Below are positions 49,501 through 62,795 of a stretch of DNA of 64,000 bases, piece after piece. The notes below the pieces were generated by a model. That model did not search any database, had not been told where the DNA came from, and saw only the letters and a program-made list of their open reading frames with translations. Positions within the stretch are counted from its first letter, which is position 1. Each line of letters opens with the position of its first letter. Source of the DNA: Musa acuminata AAA Group (Eukaryota; Streptophyta; Magnoliopsida; Zingiberales; Musaceae); NCBI RefSeq assembly GCF_036884655.1, contig NC_088344.1:38104501-38168500 (forward strand), read 5' to 3'. The translations under genes and the position numbers were made by a program.

Positions 49501-52500
49501 CCATATCACCAAAAGCATCGACTATATGATAGACAACAATAGAACAAGTCCTGTCTTCATTGCTTATGCGATAAACGTCATTCTGCATAGTAATTGCATG
49601 GAATTAAAAAGAACTCTAGCTCATATATTTCCAGAATTTTTTCAACAAAGAAAAAGAAAGCATTTCTTATTACCTGAAACAAATTTTAATTAATATCATT
49701 ATCATTCATATAAATTTCTATGGGAATAACAACACAGAGTGATACTAACAGGTTTAGCTGATTGGCCAATCTTTGACATGTCCCACACCTACAGAAATTA
49801 AAGACAATAAGTATGAGAAAACTATTTCAAAGTTTATATTCTATGCAAAATGTATATTGATTTTTTAATAAGAAATAATAATATTGAAAAAATGTGACAT
49901 TTAATAGACAAATACAACCTTCAGAGATGAATCAGAAAATCCACCAGCAACCAATGACCCATCTTGGGATATAGCTGAACAATTTAATCTGGCAAACATT
50001 CAACAGAAAAAAATCAAGTCGCAATTGCAAGCAAGAATTGCTCTAGAAAGCCTAACGTTACACGGCATATGGAAACTTTTTACACTCTTACCCATTATGT
50101 GCGTTGATGAAAGTATAGAAGCATATGGATGGCAGCGTTGAGCTACTCAATTGCACACGATTACGTAGATCCTCCAGAATTGCTTTTTCTACTTCCATGG
50201 GCCTGGCATAGTGAATAAGATAAACCTTTATTAGCAACTACCTATAAAAGTTAATAACCAGTTGTGGCAAGTTACTATCCATACAGTGGATAAAAAGAGA
50301 ACTGAACTGGAGATAGAACTTGAAAACAACTTATTAGAACCTATGAAGTGCAAAAATAGCTTAGGATTATTGATGTTTTTGGTGATTTGGACAATAAGAC
50401 AGTGTACAGTCTTTATTGGGTTTATTGTTTTTTTTGCTTTTAGAAACATGTTTAGTGGTCACAACTTTAACTACATGGGAGATCAGAAAGGGGAGGGAAA
50501 TTGCCAGATAGTCATGGTTTTGGAGGAGACACCTAAATGATCATGGCCTCACAGGGACCATCAGCCAGCTAAGACTAGAAAGAGCAGAGAAAATTATAAA
50601 ACTACTAAGTAATTGAACAAACAAAATAGTAGAAACAAAGATAACAAGCATTTCAGCATCATTTTTCAAATATATTTACTTATTTAACAATATAAGTAAT
50701 GTCAATAGGTCCTTGTAAAGATAATTTGGGCAAAGAAGACACTAAAGAACATGAAAGCTTTAAACCCTTCACAGTACTGACCAATATAAAAATATAATAA
50801 TTGACCATAATTGTACATTCAGTACATCATCTATGACTTGGGCAACTTAAACAAAACTGCTCCTATAACTGAACAGGGTATAAATGCTTATACCCACAAT
50901 TCATATCAAGTCGTGACACTCTAATTAACTGTTGTCCATGACCAATCATGTGTAGCTTTAGCGTAAACATCTTGGTTTAATAGGCACCATGTCAAAATTT
51001 TAGAAGAAATGATTTGGTGGAGTTGTAATTTAAAATGCCATATTATTATCTGATCAAAGATCTCATATAAATGTTGAAATGGCCAAGTCTTTTGAGATTG
51101 AATCCTATAAGAGGATACATAACCAGAACTGAGAAATATGATGAAATATTGGGCCATCCAATGAGTAGACAGTTAATCACAGTCTGAATAATATAAAAAT
51201 CTAAAATATACAACCTATAAGGAGAATTTTATCTAGGGTTGCAATTTGCTAATTATGTTCAGCCAGCTATTTGGCTTATTTGTGCCCTGAGAGGAATAGT
51301 ACTTCCCGTAGCATTGTGCTTCCCCATTATAGACTCAAGAATCTCCTGTATGAGGTTGCAACCAACACAACAGATTCTTCTACCTACCAAGTAGTGTTTA
51401 AGGTTTAAAAAGATGCTCTTACCAAAACATATGTAGATGGATAATTGGCATCAGCTTAGATGGCCAAAGCCAATTTTATGTCTGGTTGTAAAATTATATA
51501 AACATCCATTGGAAATGTCTTGATATTCAGTTATGCTCTAAAGAAGACCACATTTTAACCAGGAAAAGATTTAACCATGATGACAAAAATGGAATAGTAA
51601 ACTTTCAATATGAAAAGAGTCATCTGATGATTATAATTAGAGTCACAGGCATGAAGTGGTCACTTCAAAGCATAAGTGAGCTAGGTTAAGGCACATGGTA
51701 TGTCATGAAAAATATGGCCAAAATTTACATTTCAATATCTCTTCATGATACATTATGGAGAACAACTTAAAGGCCAAAGCTTTTAAATCACAGATTACAA
51801 ACACTACTTTAATCTGCTTTAAGACCATTCATTGTGCCTGACCACTCAATCATAGGATTTAACCTTCAATTTATTTGTTCTTTTAAGCATTGTCATCTTG
51901 AGCTCAATGGCGGCAAAGATCCATGTGGCTGACCTCATATAGGTGGAACATTGTTCAATCTGAATGCATCATAAGTTGCATACCAGAGGAAGGAGCTCAT
52001 TAGATATGTTTTTTCTAGTTGATTGTCCTCTGATAGATGTGTTACATCTTTTATATGCAAACAAGAAAACACATCCAATAATATATCATGTTCAGAATAT
52101 TTGGGATCTCTTTCCTATATACTTGACTAATGTTCAGAACATATATGCACTGATATATGTTCAGAATATATCAGTGCATAAAACTGACAAATGGAGCAAA
52201 CCTGACCAGATTGCACTGCATTAATTTTAGAGATCACCAACTAGAATGCCCTACCATGCATGTACAGTCAACCAAAAAATCATAAGACAATGTCATACAC
52301 ATTAGTCAAGAAATTGAATCTCTAAAGACACTAAACAACTCTCAGTCTTGCTCAACATATTTACATTTAGAATATGAGAAAAATAAAAATAAAAATATAG
52401 AAGATAGAACTGTTCCACTGTGGCCGAATCATCATGTACATGGTTAAGCATGTCATAATTGTAGAAGGAATTTGAAAGTCCTAATTTCAAATCAGGATCT

Positions 52501-55500
52501 CCATAAAGTTTTGCATTATGATAAAGAGCATGAACAACAGTAAAGTTAACATTTATTACCAAATGATTTCAACTAGAACAAACCATCATGCATGATTATT
52601 TTACTATAGCACATTCTCTAATATTATAACATGTTCTGTTCTGTACTAGATAATGGAAATTTTTGAACTTTTCATAAAACAATCTCAGAAATGAATAAAC
52701 AAAAAAATATTAGTCTATCAGCAACACATCACAATATGCAATTAATAGGAAGCACATAAAAAGAGAGCAGAAATTAGATTAGAAAGCAATATGTTATTAC
52801 ATTATGGGCAAAGTTAGATCTGGTTTTACTCGAGGGGCCACAGGGGCAGTGCTTGTCTCCGAGCGAACATTTTTCCCCGTCGCACCTACAAGCTTGTCCT
52901 TTTTCGGTTTCTTCACTGGAGCAGCTTGCTTTCCTCCATCCACAGACCTCTTCTGATGGAAAAAATTTTAGAATGATAATGATTTCTACAGGAACAACAA
53001 CACAGTATATGCATGATCAAATTCACACTCACTGATTTTAAATTGATTAACAAGATTAGTATGATCATGTTGTTTGCTGATAGATGGAGGAGCTTATATA
53101 AGAGTTTCACAAACCAATGGCAAACTCAATACCCCGGTATTTAGGATAGGATCCCTGAGAAAAAACAATGTAGCCAACCCCAAATAGATATGACATCATG
53201 GTTTCTTAAGAAAAAGATAACTGAGGTTAAAAGACACGCGAAAAAATATTATCATGTTGATTTTAATGTTAAATAACTTAAATCTTAAAATCAACATTAG
53301 GTTTCAATGACAACTGAAAAGAAGTGCAACGAGTAAATAATTGTGAAATGCATCATGAGGTGTATACAAAAACGTCAAGATTATTATGACCTAATTAACT
53401 GAAAAAGAACTGCAACGACTAATAATTGTAAAATGTATCATGAGGTGTAAACAACAACATTGAGATGATTATGACCTAATTAATTCCATCAGCATAATTA
53501 GTGAAGATTGCTAAACATTTCTTTGAGCCTTATTTCAAAAATTCAAGGCAGGAAATTTCTACACACGTATCATGCTCACTTCAATTTTTCATTGTAAATC
53601 ATTCTACACGTGTCAACAACTCTCTTTACTTGTTAGCTATTACTTGCAAATTATCAAGGAATCATATACATTACACATGGGTACTTCAGAGCTGTTCTAA
53701 AAATTATTTGTTACAGATGCTCCTCAAACACAACTCAGAAAATCAATGATGCTTGGTGAAACTTTTGAAAGACAATTAAAAGGGAAAAAAGTATAAGGAT
53801 CAGGAAAATCTCCAACTTAGGAGATTTGACTTATGAAACCACCACTCATAAAGAACACTTAGGACAACTATTATAAGATTCAACCATGACAATTAAATTT
53901 ATAGGGTACAGCCAATGGACCTTTATTTGCAAAGAAATGCATATACAATACACATCATCAATTTTAGTTCCATATCTGAATAATATCATGGTAATGGATT
54001 GTTATAGCTAACTACTTGCCTTGTTATCTTCTGGGTCAAGCTCCTTATTTTCAGCCTCAGCCTTTTCAGAATCTGAATTTGCCTTCTCCAGGCGATCTTC
54101 AACTGAATCTTCAAGCAACTGTAGCAAGCACCTATTAGATAGAAATGTTTGCAAAATACAACTGAGAACAAAAAAACAAAGAACAGAATGCATTGTCTTG
54201 GACACATAATAGTGAATGTAGCTAAAAATTTCTAAAGAAACCACAAAAACTTCACCAAATCCAGCACCAGGAAAAAAATACTCAGTGACTTAACTAGTGA
54301 CTATGGTATTAAAAGAAAATTAGTATCAGTTCCCAGTTTGTTGCTAATTTAAGGCGCCCAGGCACCAGTAGTTTAATAACTTCTCATATAGCATTCTGGA
54401 AGCACGATCTACAAAGAGTCAAGAGCCTAGAATCAGCAAAACAGACAAGTAAATTTCTAGGTCTGCAATTCACAGGCATAGCGTCAGCATGGTGATCAAC
54501 ATAATACATCAACCAAGGGGAAAAGGAAATAGAAAAACTAAGTCAAGATGTCATGGGATTAGATTTGGAAAAGAAACAAATGATAGTTACTTTTTTTGTA
54601 TGCATAGAAAATCGCTGGTACTTTTAACATAGACAGTGGTAGCTGAAAGCTAGTATTTATATGACTGCAGCCATTTGGAAGTCTTCGAAAATTGAAACTA
54701 TCCAACATCCATTTCCCAGGCATCCACAGTTCCCTTACAGTGCTTCTTAGTCCATTTGCATCTGAACTTATCATCACCATATCTAATTATGCTAGCTAAA
54801 TTAATCATTCATCATATCTTAAAAAGGACAACTCATTGCATGAGGTCTCACCCAGTGATTTAAAAAGCGTTAGGCGCCAAGGTCCCAAAACACCTGAAGC
54901 GCTAGGCACTCGCCCGAGCGAAGCAAGACGTTCTGAAATATTAAAATATTAAAAATATATAATATAATTAAAAATATATATGATTATTTAAATAAAAATA
55001 TGACATTAAATTAAAAATATATTGTTAACAGTATATTACTTACTGTTAATAGTAGCTAGAGGGGGAGAAAAGAACTGGTAACAGTAACATAGGAGGATAA
55101 AAGGGTCACTAACAATAAAAACCGATGGAAAGTGGCAGCAACAATGGTGAGAAGGCAGTAGTGAGAAGCTGGTAGCAACGGCGATAGAGGATTAGTTTAA
55201 GACAATCGTGGCAACGACAGAAGCTACGAACAGTAGCAGTGGCAGCAACAAAATCTCCAGAGGGCGTCCATCGATGGCGAAGGAACTTGCAGTCCTTTCC
55301 CAAGGCTGTGGAAGGAACTGCACACGGAGTGGCGGCGGAAGGAAGCTACGGGCTCATGCTAGACCGTTGGACCCGTCCGTTGGCAATAGAGGAAGGCTCG
55401 GTCCACTGCGTCTGCGGCGAAGGCAATGGTAGAAAGCGTTGGCGGCGGAAGCAAAAGCAACGGTAGGGTTGGCTCGGGGTCGCGCAGACATGAAGGGTGG

Positions 55501-58500
55501 CTTTTGACGGTAAGAAACTACGTTATTGAACCGAACTAGACTTAAAAGTCTGATTTGGTTGACTTATTTGAACCGAGCACTCACCCGAAGCGCTCGGCAC
55601 CTGGGTTCAGGCAAGTACCCAGGCGACGCCTCATTGAAGCGCGCCACTTGGTCCACACAGGAGGCGCTCGGGCCTCGCCTCGCCTCGCCCGTGCACCTAT
55701 TTAAATCACTGGTCCCACCAATCCAAGATCTACTTGCAGCTTTACCTCTATATTTAAGGAGAGGTTGTTTCTGAAACTTGAACCAAGTCTCCTATGCTAT
55801 ATTGAAGAAATATTCAAAAAAATGGCAAATCAAATTAATGATAGACTACCTCAAATTATTCAGCCCTAAAGCATCTTCCTTTTCATTATTTGCAGGGTAA
55901 CAGAAATCAGAGGCAATTTGTTACTAATAGCATCACAATCAAATAAGACAATTGTAAAGCTACTCCATCTTTCTTATCATGTCCAAGTTTCTCAAATCTA
56001 TTCACAATCTCAATTATGCCAAATAATATCTAAAGAATACTAAAATATCATTTATGCCACCTAGAATCCAGGCTCCAAGAAGTCACAAACTGAGCACGGA
56101 ATACATAATTGCAGGTTCCAGTTAACAAGATACTGTTGGAGAAGGGAAAAAACATCCAATTTAAGTATCATATGCAAATAGGAGAAAACATAAAAAACAA
56201 ATATAAAACTCACCCCCCAACGAACTTCCTTCTGATTTATCTGTTTAGCTAGATCATGATTACTTCCGACTAGAGCTACAACCTCCATGTCATCAGAAAT
56301 TGAGATGGGCTGTCCAGGGGAGACTGACAAATTGCAATTGAAGAGACCCAATTAGAAAATCACAACATAAAGAAACAGATTGAAAAGTAACATCCATGAA
56401 ACATGTTGCAGATTCTTTCTTTGTGCATATACACATTTAAAGATGTATGTGTTGATAATCAACAGAATCAGTACCTTCAAAATTGATACGCTCATTGATT
56501 ATCCCAAGAATGGTAAGAGACTGTGTCTTCTGAAGGTACTGAAGGAGGAGGTCGTACGCATACTACATTAAAAAAAAGCAAAGAGAACAGCTCCCGTCAT
56601 GCCAATTAACACCTATGCTGTTGCATACTCAAAATAAGATATATTATTTCATAGCTGCAAATTAGAATGACCCGGAAAACAAGGGTATTTCAAAAACATA
56701 GTTACAAGTAAACACAGGTTTACCCAAGCTGACTGGTCAAATGACAATTGAACTAAGCGGCCTGTAATCAAAAACCATAAAAAGAAAAAGCCATTCCAGA
56801 ACATTAACAATGTTGGTGCTATATTTATAATGTACATAACATCTTGTCATTTAATCACATAACATGATGATTGAAGTATGAACAATGAATAGTGAAACTG
56901 CAGTTTTGTATATAATGAATAGACTCCCTAATATGTTTATCTATTTTACAAGTAGGCATAATGTGGCACAGGCAGATTTTCTTGGAACCTGTCATTCACA
57001 TTTGTGTCCCCTCTAAATTTTAAAGCTTTACTTCCCTGATTCATTGACCCTTTTCTGGTATTGAACCTTACACTATGAATCAAAATAATCAAGCATATAT
57101 CACTATAAATCATGAATCTCTAATAGATCAAGGGATCATCTAACAAAGGTTATTTTTCTTTTATTTTAAACTGGAGTAGCCAAAAAAACTATGGCCTAAA
57201 TTTATTTGTTTATGGCATGCAATCCATCCATATAATGCAATTAATTGGTCTAAACTGAAATTTTAGCTAAACCAACATACTATTAAACCACTATGAATTG
57301 GCAAGACAATGAGTTATTAATATCCCACTGTTGCGAGTTAAAATTAGTAGAGTATGCAAAAACATGAATGACATAGGCATAACAGAAAGTACCTTTGATC
57401 AAGCAATAAAAGTACAAAAGAAAATGTTTAGTGGTCAGATATCCTACAACACTGGCATAAAATCACTGTAAGTTAATGATAACAAGTTCATTCACTACAC
57501 TTAAAAGGACAGAAACAATCAAGAATCTAAAAGAAAATAATATGGATGGCCACTTCTTTCCCAGATACTTGGGTTAAGAACTATAAAAAACATCAGTAAA
57601 ACTGCAGAAATAACATATTTTAACATTACACTTCTGTTATTGTCTACAGCCAATCATGCCAGCCAACATACATAACAATCTTATGTAGCAGCAACTAGGG
57701 TTTCAAATCTTGGTCTGGTACTAAATACTGGTCCTTGGCCGGACCAGTATGCTACAAGTACAATTGGGCATACCATATACCATGTGTTGGTATACACTCT
57801 TGTGCCAAACAATAACACCTCCAGCCAAAGAAGAGTAGAGGAGTAAGAGGAAGAAAGAAGGCGGAGGAGGAGGAGGTGCTGATGCAACAGCGACATGGTG
57901 TGAAGGAGGCAACAAGAAAGAGACAAAGATAAAGAAATAGACAGAGAATTGTGAGGAGGCAGAGAAGAAAGACAAAGGGAAAGAAATAAGAAAGAGAAAG
58001 AACAAAAAATTGTTTTTTAAAAGGTACCGAGCCATAGGCTTACCACCTAATACCCGTTTTCTTACCTTCCGGTAAATCCGGTAGGGTGAGCTTCCCGGGC
58101 GATATAATTATCGAAACAAGCAAAATCGCATGGTATGCGTCCCAATTGGATGTCAAATTGGTAAATATTGCCTGTACCAACTGGTATAGACAGCATTTTA
58201 AACATTGGTAGCAACAAAGGTTGAGAAACAATACAAAAATGAGTTATTGTAAAATTCCATACAGCATCAACTACAACCAACACAAATGACAGTGTAGTAG
58301 GCATATACATGAAACAAAGGTTACTATCTATTCTAGGACATATATAATATGCATCACAAACATAGGTATGCGAGAGATTTAAAATGACAAGAGGAAAGGA
58401 GGTGAACAATATGGATGGGAACTCCTTTAAGTGTTCCAATAGGCAGAACTAACATGAAACAAAACTGGGTGTATTTTTTTCTATGCCATATACATGTCTC

Positions 58501-61205
58501 TATATGTCATCATATGTGCATATGCAACTAATTTAATAGAACTTAGTTGATCAAAATTATCTAATCCTCACCAAAATACAGAACAGCAAAACTTGATGAC
58601 ACAAATTTTGAAAATGAAGAAGAATGGCACCTGACATATTTTTATTTTAACTTTGTTCTGCCGCAAAGAACAAGCTAGTTCCATTTCCTGAAAAGAAATC
58701 AGACAGCAATGAAAAGATAATCAGTATTTTAAATTTTTTGGTTTTCCGGCAAAACAGAAACGTGGAAGACACAGATAAGAAATTAGACAACCTCCAAATG
58801 TGAGGGAGAAAGAATGCCTTCCAATTTCTGCAAGTCCCTCAAATGCATAAGTTCATGATCTTCACGGAAAGTTTGGAAAAAAGTCCGAGCTGCAGGTTCC
58901 ACACAACAACATACTATAACAATTAAGAATCGTAATTGTAAAGCTGTAAGCAAAGTCTATAAAAAAATAAACATTATATTGAAGAGAAATCGGGAAATAC
59001 ATAAAGAATAAAGCTGTAATTATACCATCTCGCATATGACCTTCTGCCACAAGATCCATGAAGCAGTGGATGTACACTGAATAGAGCACACGGAGTAGTT
59101 CATGCTGCACAAAAGTTCATAATGGAGAATTGCAATTCAGATAAATTCATGTTCCATAAAATTATAAAGATAATATAACACTAACAAGGTCCTACAAGTA
59201 CAGGCATAGGTTGCAATGTACAAATAAACAAGGTCCTACAGGTACAAGTAACAAAAATCACTCTACCATAAGCCATTATGATCATTGTAATCTTAACCAG
59301 GAAAAAGAGAAGAGTATTTTGCAAATAAATGAAAATTACAAAGAACAGGAACATCATCATGTCTACACCAATAGCAATGTGACCTTATCAATGAGAACAA
59401 AAGTATACTTATATTCACCAAAAAAAAAAAAAAATGAAGATGCAAACTTTGTAGTAAATTCAACCAAAGTTCATGAACATTTATGTATCGTATAAATCCT
59501 CCATTACATTGACCAAGCCATAAGCCAATACAAATGTAATCAAATTTGGAATTGATTACCTTGTACAGATCCAGTGAACTGTAAGCCCATGATCTTAGCT
59601 TGCTATAACCACCGCTATATCGTGCCGGATCATTCTCTAATCTGTCAAACAATGACTCATATAAATAAACAAGAATGTAAAACTAGCATGCAATTTGCTG
59701 GTAAAGAAAATAAAAATATCTTAACACCATACAACACAGACAGATAGATATTGTATTATGTGTCCTTTGAGAATTAAGATGTACAGTAAAACTTCAGTTA
59801 TGCATGAAAGATTTGAACCCTTATTTAAAACACTATTATGAATAACTTCATTACACAGTTATCTTCATTGGATCATCAACTTATCTATGTCCCTGAGATG
59901 AGCAATATATTAAATAGCAAAGCTTCTCGAATGCTCCTCCAAGATGATCTCCCTAAGTGCATGAGATTTATCAGCAAGCAGTGGGATAAATCTTCCTACC
60001 AGCTAATAGACAATGAAGTCTTAAGAAAAATCCCAATCTTGACTAAACTTTGTCTTATCCAAGAATTAGGCAGAATGACAACCTAAACATCAGGACAACT
60101 TAAACAAACACAAACAAACCAAACTGAATCTATGTGAGATGAATCATCAAATGCTGCAAAAGAACTCTTTAGGTTGCTTCTTGAACAAAGATTCATATCC
60201 CCTGAGCGGACAAAGACTCCATTTTTTTGAAGTAACAAATAAACAAATGCATATACTAACAACACATGAATTTTTTTATAAAAAGTTAGAAAGCATTTAC
60301 ATTACATCAAATGGCGTACATGGTGCTCACACATGGACTTGAACAAACCTGAGACCTATTACTTGTGCAACAATAGACTAACAAAACATGAAATTAATAC
60401 TGTATGAGATTTTTCCTAAAATTACTACTACTACATAAAGCTCCATACAGATAAGGCTTGATCACATATCAACAAGCAGCATTAGAAACCTCCGGTCCAC
60501 GATCAGATCCACCTAAAAAACTTCATTCCTCGGAATTTTCAAGTGGTGTTATGACCTTCATTAATGAAACTGCCAAGAATATTCGAACATCACAGATCTC
60601 TACAAATTTAGGTGACTAATTTTGTGATCACCAATTGCAATTATAAAGACTTCCCCTCCAAAAACATAGGCCCATCTACGTGAAGATTAAATTGAAGATA
60701 AGTGGCCCTGATTTGTAGATTGTCAATGCTTGAGTTGTAAAAATTCAAGGTATGACCAGACAGGGTGATGCAAACTTTACAAAGCACAATAAAATAAGAT
60801 CACCCAATGAAGTTTTGGTGTTTGTTAAATTGACGGAATATGTACAGAACAGTAAATAAAATCCTTGGCGACCAGCTACAAGTGTTCTAGCAACTTCCAC
60901 CGATGCCCTTTTTTCTTTTTCTTTTTTTTTTCTTTGGCGTCTCCCATGCTCCTTCACTTGATTTGCCGTGTGGTCTCGATAGAAAATATGAAGGGCAAAA
61001 AAAGAGTCGGGTAACAAAAAAGGGATCGGGCGGAGGGATCTTCGTACCTGGATAAGGGGAGATCCGTGTGGGAGGAAGAGGAGAGGCGGTTCTGCTGCTC
61101 TTCCTGCAGGGCGATCTCGGTTTTGGTGAAGCCCTTCTTCCTCAGGTACGCGACCACCGCCTTCTGGAGCTCTTCCTCCTCCATCGGAACGCCCGAAGCT
61201 ACCAT
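43557..61205 (-). CDS. TAF5: TFIID subunit TAF5 (LisH, TAF5-NTD, WD40)
   Basis: Core scaffold subunit of the general transcription factor TFIID; nuclear. Nineteen exons join in frame: 61048-61205, 59560-59641, 59026-59104, 58792-58889, 58631-58687, 56475-56562, 56214-56323, 54020-54118, 52801-52952, 50092-50202, 49919-49988, 49750-49788, 48508-48658, 48343-48419, 45152-45268, 44106-44371, 43832-43927, 43675-43750 and 43557-43607 (658 residues). A LisH motif lies at about 10-40 (VVAYLRKKGFTKTEIALQEE). The TAF5 N-terminal domain is at about 54-225 (DPARYSGGYSKLRSWAYSSL, LRVLYSVYIHCFMDLVAEGH). An acidic then Lys-rich linker, possibly with a nuclear signal, is at about 235-280. WD40 blades run from about 347, for example GHSGPIYSATFSPLGDFLLS, GHYFASSSHDRTARIWS and GHRSTVLSLAMSPDG. 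All introns read GT-AG except intron 8 (52953-54019), which starts GCAAGT. Length and order match the plant family. Confidence 0.94.
46191..46420. repeat. Tandem duplication in a TAF5 intron
   Basis: Two diverged copies of about 115 bp (46191-46303 and 46304-46420). Each begins CAAAGC(C/T)TATGTGATG and contains a shared CTCAATGATCTGAT segment and AAGACACTAACCC. Confidence 0.82.
52144..52180. repeat. Perfect 14-bp inverted repeat (hairpin) in a TAF5 intron
   Basis: TATGCACTGATATA (52144-52157) and TATATCAGTGCATA (52167-52180) are exact reverse complements around a 9-nt spacer. Confidence 0.93.
53314..53483. repeat. Tandem duplication in the GC-AG intron of TAF5
   Basis: Two copies of about 85 bp (53314-53398 and 53399-53483) share CTGAAAA, GCAACGA, ATCATGAGGTGTA and ATTATGACCTAATTAA in the same order. 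Confidence 0.87.
54853..55711. mobile_element. hAT-like non-autonomous DNA transposon in a TAF5 intron
   Basis: The 859-bp element begins CAGTGATTTAAA and ends TTTAAATCACTG, a perfect 12-bp terminal inverted repeat. It is flanked by an 8-bp target-site duplication with one mismatch (GTCTCACC at 54845-54852, GTCCCACC at 55712-55719), the length typical of the hAT superfamily. Subterminal regions are dense in GCGCT and CGAGCG motifs on both sides. The interior has no transposase; a GC-rich stretch at 55.19-55.69 kb contains short ORFs without known domains. It lies in the 54119-56213 intron. Confidence 0.82.
57690..58215. mobile_element. Candidate MITE-like repeat in a TAF5 intron
   Basis: The left edge (GTTTCAAATCTTGGTCTGG) and the reverse complement of the right edge (GTTTAAAATGCTGTCTATACC) resemble each other weakly, and TACTGGT/ACCAGT-type motifs recur inside. 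The middle (57820-58010) is purine-rich. The boundaries and any target-site duplication are not clear. Confidence 0.35.
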
Positions 61206-62090
61206 GGTTACCGGTCGACTAGGGCTCTTCGTCCGTTGGAAGGAAATAGACGGAGGGAAGCCTTGGTCGGTAGAGCCCGCAATCGGTGAGCCGAAGCTGC
61301 GGTCACCGCCCAGATCCCTGTAATGGGCGCGTTTCCCTGGTCGAGTTCAATTGTTATTGCCGACTTGGTTGGGCCATAGCACATGGACGGTAGCCACGTT
61401 TAAATCAGATTTTAATACTCCTTAATCAACATAAAGTACAGATTAAATAATTAATAATTAAATAATGAATTAAAACGATTTTGTACGATGATGTAACAAA
61501 TTCACTTATTCAGCTGGATTATCATCTTAATCTCAAACTAAATGCAGTCATGGCTGGCAATTTTCAAGTACATTTAGTGTTTCTCTTAACCACAAAATCC
61601 TGGAAAGCGGTTCTGGCTTCTTCATCATATTAGCCTACATTAGAAGAAAGTGTAGCATCTGTTTGAATAGTCAGTCGTATGATAGGTCTCATGTATGACG
61701 AGTGTTGCATCATTCATTTAATGTAATGAAAGAAAAAAAAATATTCATATTAGCAGAAAACGATAGGTATAGATAGCTGAATAGTTGTTGCACACAGATA
61801 ATAGGTGAGTATCGATCTATTCCTCGTTCAATCTTTCCCCTATCAGAACTGCCCGTTGGTGTTATAAAGTTTCCTGGTTGTGACTTCCACCCGTCTTCTC
61901 AGAACCTTTGGTTGATAGGAAACAGCAACAGCGTGCGGCGGAGCAGATGAACAACACCTTGACCAATAAGAACAGTGATAGGGAAAGTACCTATTATCAA
62001 CTCAGTCTATCAGTCGGATTGAGGAGGCCACCCGAGTATAAGTAAAAGTATGGGAGCTCCCCCACGATCCCAGCTTATTCCTATTTCACT
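61206..62090. other. TAF5 upstream region and intergenic DNA
   Basis: GC-rich just upstream of the TAF5 ATG (to about 61380), probably promoter and leader, then AT-rich intergenic sequence. No gene is seen. Confidence 0.6.
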
Positions 62091-62795
62091 TTATACGCTA
62101 ACTATGAATTTTTAAGTTATTTCTTTCTACGAACTTCCGACGATCTTCTAGTAAACTTCCGACAATCTCTCGGTAATATTCTAACGGACTCCTGATAAGC
62201 TCCTGGACTTTACGATGATCTTTTTGACGAGTTCTGATGAGCTTCTTTGGTAAGCTCCTAGACTTCTCAGTCAATTCCGGTAGAACTTCCGATGAACGTC
62301 CAGACTTCCGACGAACTCTCGAACTCCCAATAAAATTTCGTTCTCGACTCCGGGACTTCATTTTGCTTTATACCTTAATCGCTATCATAGTTAATCCTAT
62401 ACACTTAAAACATACTTTGATCTAGATAATTATTACAAAACTAATCAAATATTATCCGGCATGTCATTGGTTTATCGACGTTTCGTCTGATTCTTTAATG
62501 TATCGTTATCACTTGCGGCCTATTGCTCAATCAACCAGTTGACCTTCGCAACTCCAATTTCCTTGGTGCAATTTTCGCTCTTCTTAACCCGATGCCCGAA
62601 CCCATGGCCCGAAGCTTTCTGTCGATACGTCGACCGAAGCCTTCCGACATGTTTCACTCCGACCCAATAAGATTCTTCTTGCTTTAATTGTCTCTCCCTG
62701 ATCGAAACTTCTTGCGTCATTCAAAACGCAGATAAGATAAACACTATCAATTGATTTCATCATCAAAATCCGAGATTTGACATTATTAGCCCTCC
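62091..62795. mobile_element. LTR-like dispersed repeat remnant
   Basis: A distinct, less AT-rich block with repeated ACTTCCGA motifs at 62133, 62155, 62285 and 62304, followed by balanced-composition sequence up to a TTGACATTATTAG end. It codes for nothing recognisable. The style resembles LTR sequence of monocot retrotransposons, but I see no paired LTR, primer-binding site or gag/pol in the window. Confidence 0.38.

Noticed and set aside
55208..55466. Short ORFs in the GC-rich interior of the hAT-like element
   Set aside because: No transposase or other domain; they lie inside a non-autonomous element.
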